The translations under genes and the position numbers were made by a program. Under the pieces are notes generated by a model. It worked only from the letters and a program-made list of their open reading frames with translations. It was not told where the DNA came from and searched no databases. Positions 5,242 to 5,838 of a stretch of DNA of 5,838 bases are shown here, one piece after another. Position 1 is the stretch's first letter. Each line of letters starts with the position of its first letter. Origin of the DNA: an uncultured Collinsella sp. (GTDB lineage: Bacteria; Actinomycetota; Coriobacteriia; Coriobacteriales; Coriobacteriaceae); NCBI GenBank assembly GCA_902478985.1, contig CABSNH010000104.1, forward strand, positions 1 through 5,838, in the 5' to 3' direction.

Positions 5242-5838
5242 CTACAGGTACTCGATTTGAGCGCCTTCCGTGTCGCACGTTAGAATATGCGTCTCACATT
5301 TGGGGAACTGCTCGCGCAGCTTGACCTGCAGGAACTTTGCCACGATGGTGTCGTCAGTCACGGCCATGAGGGTCGAGCCGGAGCCACTGATCCAGATGGT
5401 CTTAGCGCCGCCGTTAAGGCAGGTGTCGCGCACGGCGTTGTAGTCGGGGATGAGGCGGCGGCGATAGGGCTCCTGGATGCGGTCGTCGTTGGCGGCGGCA
5501 ATCAGGTCAAGGTCGCCGGTCTCCAGGCCGCGCGTCATGCCGGCGATGCGGCCCATTTGCCATACGGCGGTGGAGAGTGGAATCTCTTGCGGCACAACCT
5601 TGCGCGCCTCGCTCGTATGCACCTCGTAGGGCGGAATCACGGTAATAAAACGCAAGCGATCGCTCACCTCGTAGCGCAGGCACTGGGGGAGCGAATCGGT
5701 CGGCGTAAAGGAGCAGACGGCGCCGCCCAGGATGGCGGGGGCGACGTTATCGGGATGGCCCTCGACCTCGGTGGCAATGCGGACGAGCTCGGCACGGTCG
5801 ACGGTGTGGCCCGTCAGCGCGGCGGCCGCCATGATGCC
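5242..5838 (-). CDS. thrB: Homoserine kinase, C-terminal two thirds (cut by window edge)
   Basis: This GHMP-family enzyme phosphorylates L-homoserine with ATP, the step before threonine synthase. The 198 visible residues run to a TAG stop at 5242-5244; roughly the first 100 residues, including the Gly/Ser-rich ATP loop, lie beyond 5838. The frame is open to the edge (GGC ATC ATG), so the ATG at 5832 is internal, not the start. Marks: EGHPDNVAPAILGG at visible residues 26-39 is the homoserine kinase signature; EPYRRRLIP at 123-131 matches the conserved Arg block; SGSGST at 151-156 is the C-terminal GHMP loop, with Ser where most homologues have Pro. It is convergent with engB; any thr operon partners would lie beyond the window. 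Confidence 0.92.
   Translation of the reverse strand, partial: GIMAAAALTGHTVDRAELVRIATEVEGHPDNVAPAILGGAVCSFTPTDSLPQCLRYEVSDRLRFITVIPPYEVHTSEARKVVPQEIPLSTAVWQMGRIAGMTRGLETGDLDLIAAANDDRIQEPYRRRLIPDYNAVRDTCLNGGAKTIWISGSGSTLMAVTDDTIVAKFLQVKLREQFPKCETHILTCDTEGAQIEYL

Noticed and set aside
5075..5278. Open frames on both strands encoding similar peptides (FGASP... and ...RGSPKG in both)
   Set aside because: The likeness comes from the inverted repeat: both strands carry nearly the same sequence. No ribosome site or family is seen, and one frame runs into thrB.

Overview
The window looks like chromosomal DNA of an anaerobic, fairly GC-rich actinobacterium of the Coriobacteriia, most likely Collinsella or a close relative. 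This is inferred from recalled protein resemblance, GC-ending codons with strong AAGGAG-type ribosome binding sites, and an anaerobic glycyl-radical activase; no database search was possible. All genes are ordinary chromosomal ones. I see no tRNA, rRNA, CRISPR array, transposase or phage gene.

Layout from left to right. Positions 1-143 hold a strong hairpin and a small palindrome ahead of a DegV-family lipid-binding protein (144-998, +). A likely terminator at about 1029-1066 and a possible promoter at about 1108-1135 lead into pyruvate formate-lyase activating enzyme, pflA (1185-2003, +), with no pflB beside it. The 306-base gap at 2004-2309 contains two unrelated palindromic elements, an 18-base palindrome and a promoter. 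It precedes a membrane-anchored penicillin-binding-protein/beta-lactamase-fold serine hydrolase (2310-3428, +). Then come MTA/SAH nucleosidase, mtnN (3507-4247, +), and, 39 bases on, the ribosome-assembly GTPase engB (4287-4877, +). A 364-base gap (4878-5241) made largely of nested inverted repeats separates engB from the convergent homoserine kinase gene thrB (5242 to the window edge, -), which is cut by the window end.

The genes do not form one pathway. They are mostly singly transcribed housekeeping functions: fatty-acid handling, anaerobic pyruvate cleavage, envelope or peptidoglycan-related hydrolysis, recycling of S-adenosyl by-products, 50S ribosome assembly and threonine synthesis. 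mtnN and engB may be co-transcribed. One loose link is that PflA consumes S-adenosylmethionine and MtnN removes S-adenosyl-derived nucleosides, including the 5'-deoxyadenosine that radical-SAM enzymes release; this is inference.

The most interesting material is intergenic: a 117-base near-perfect hairpin at 5102-5218 whose tip is the unusually stable GCGAAGC mini-hairpin, a diverged partial copy of its arm at 4995-5027, a 63-base hairpin at 2087-2149, and a REP-like palindrome at 2017-2058. These look like repeated palindromic (possibly mobile, single-strand-processed) elements. Whether they recur in the genome cannot be tested from one window.
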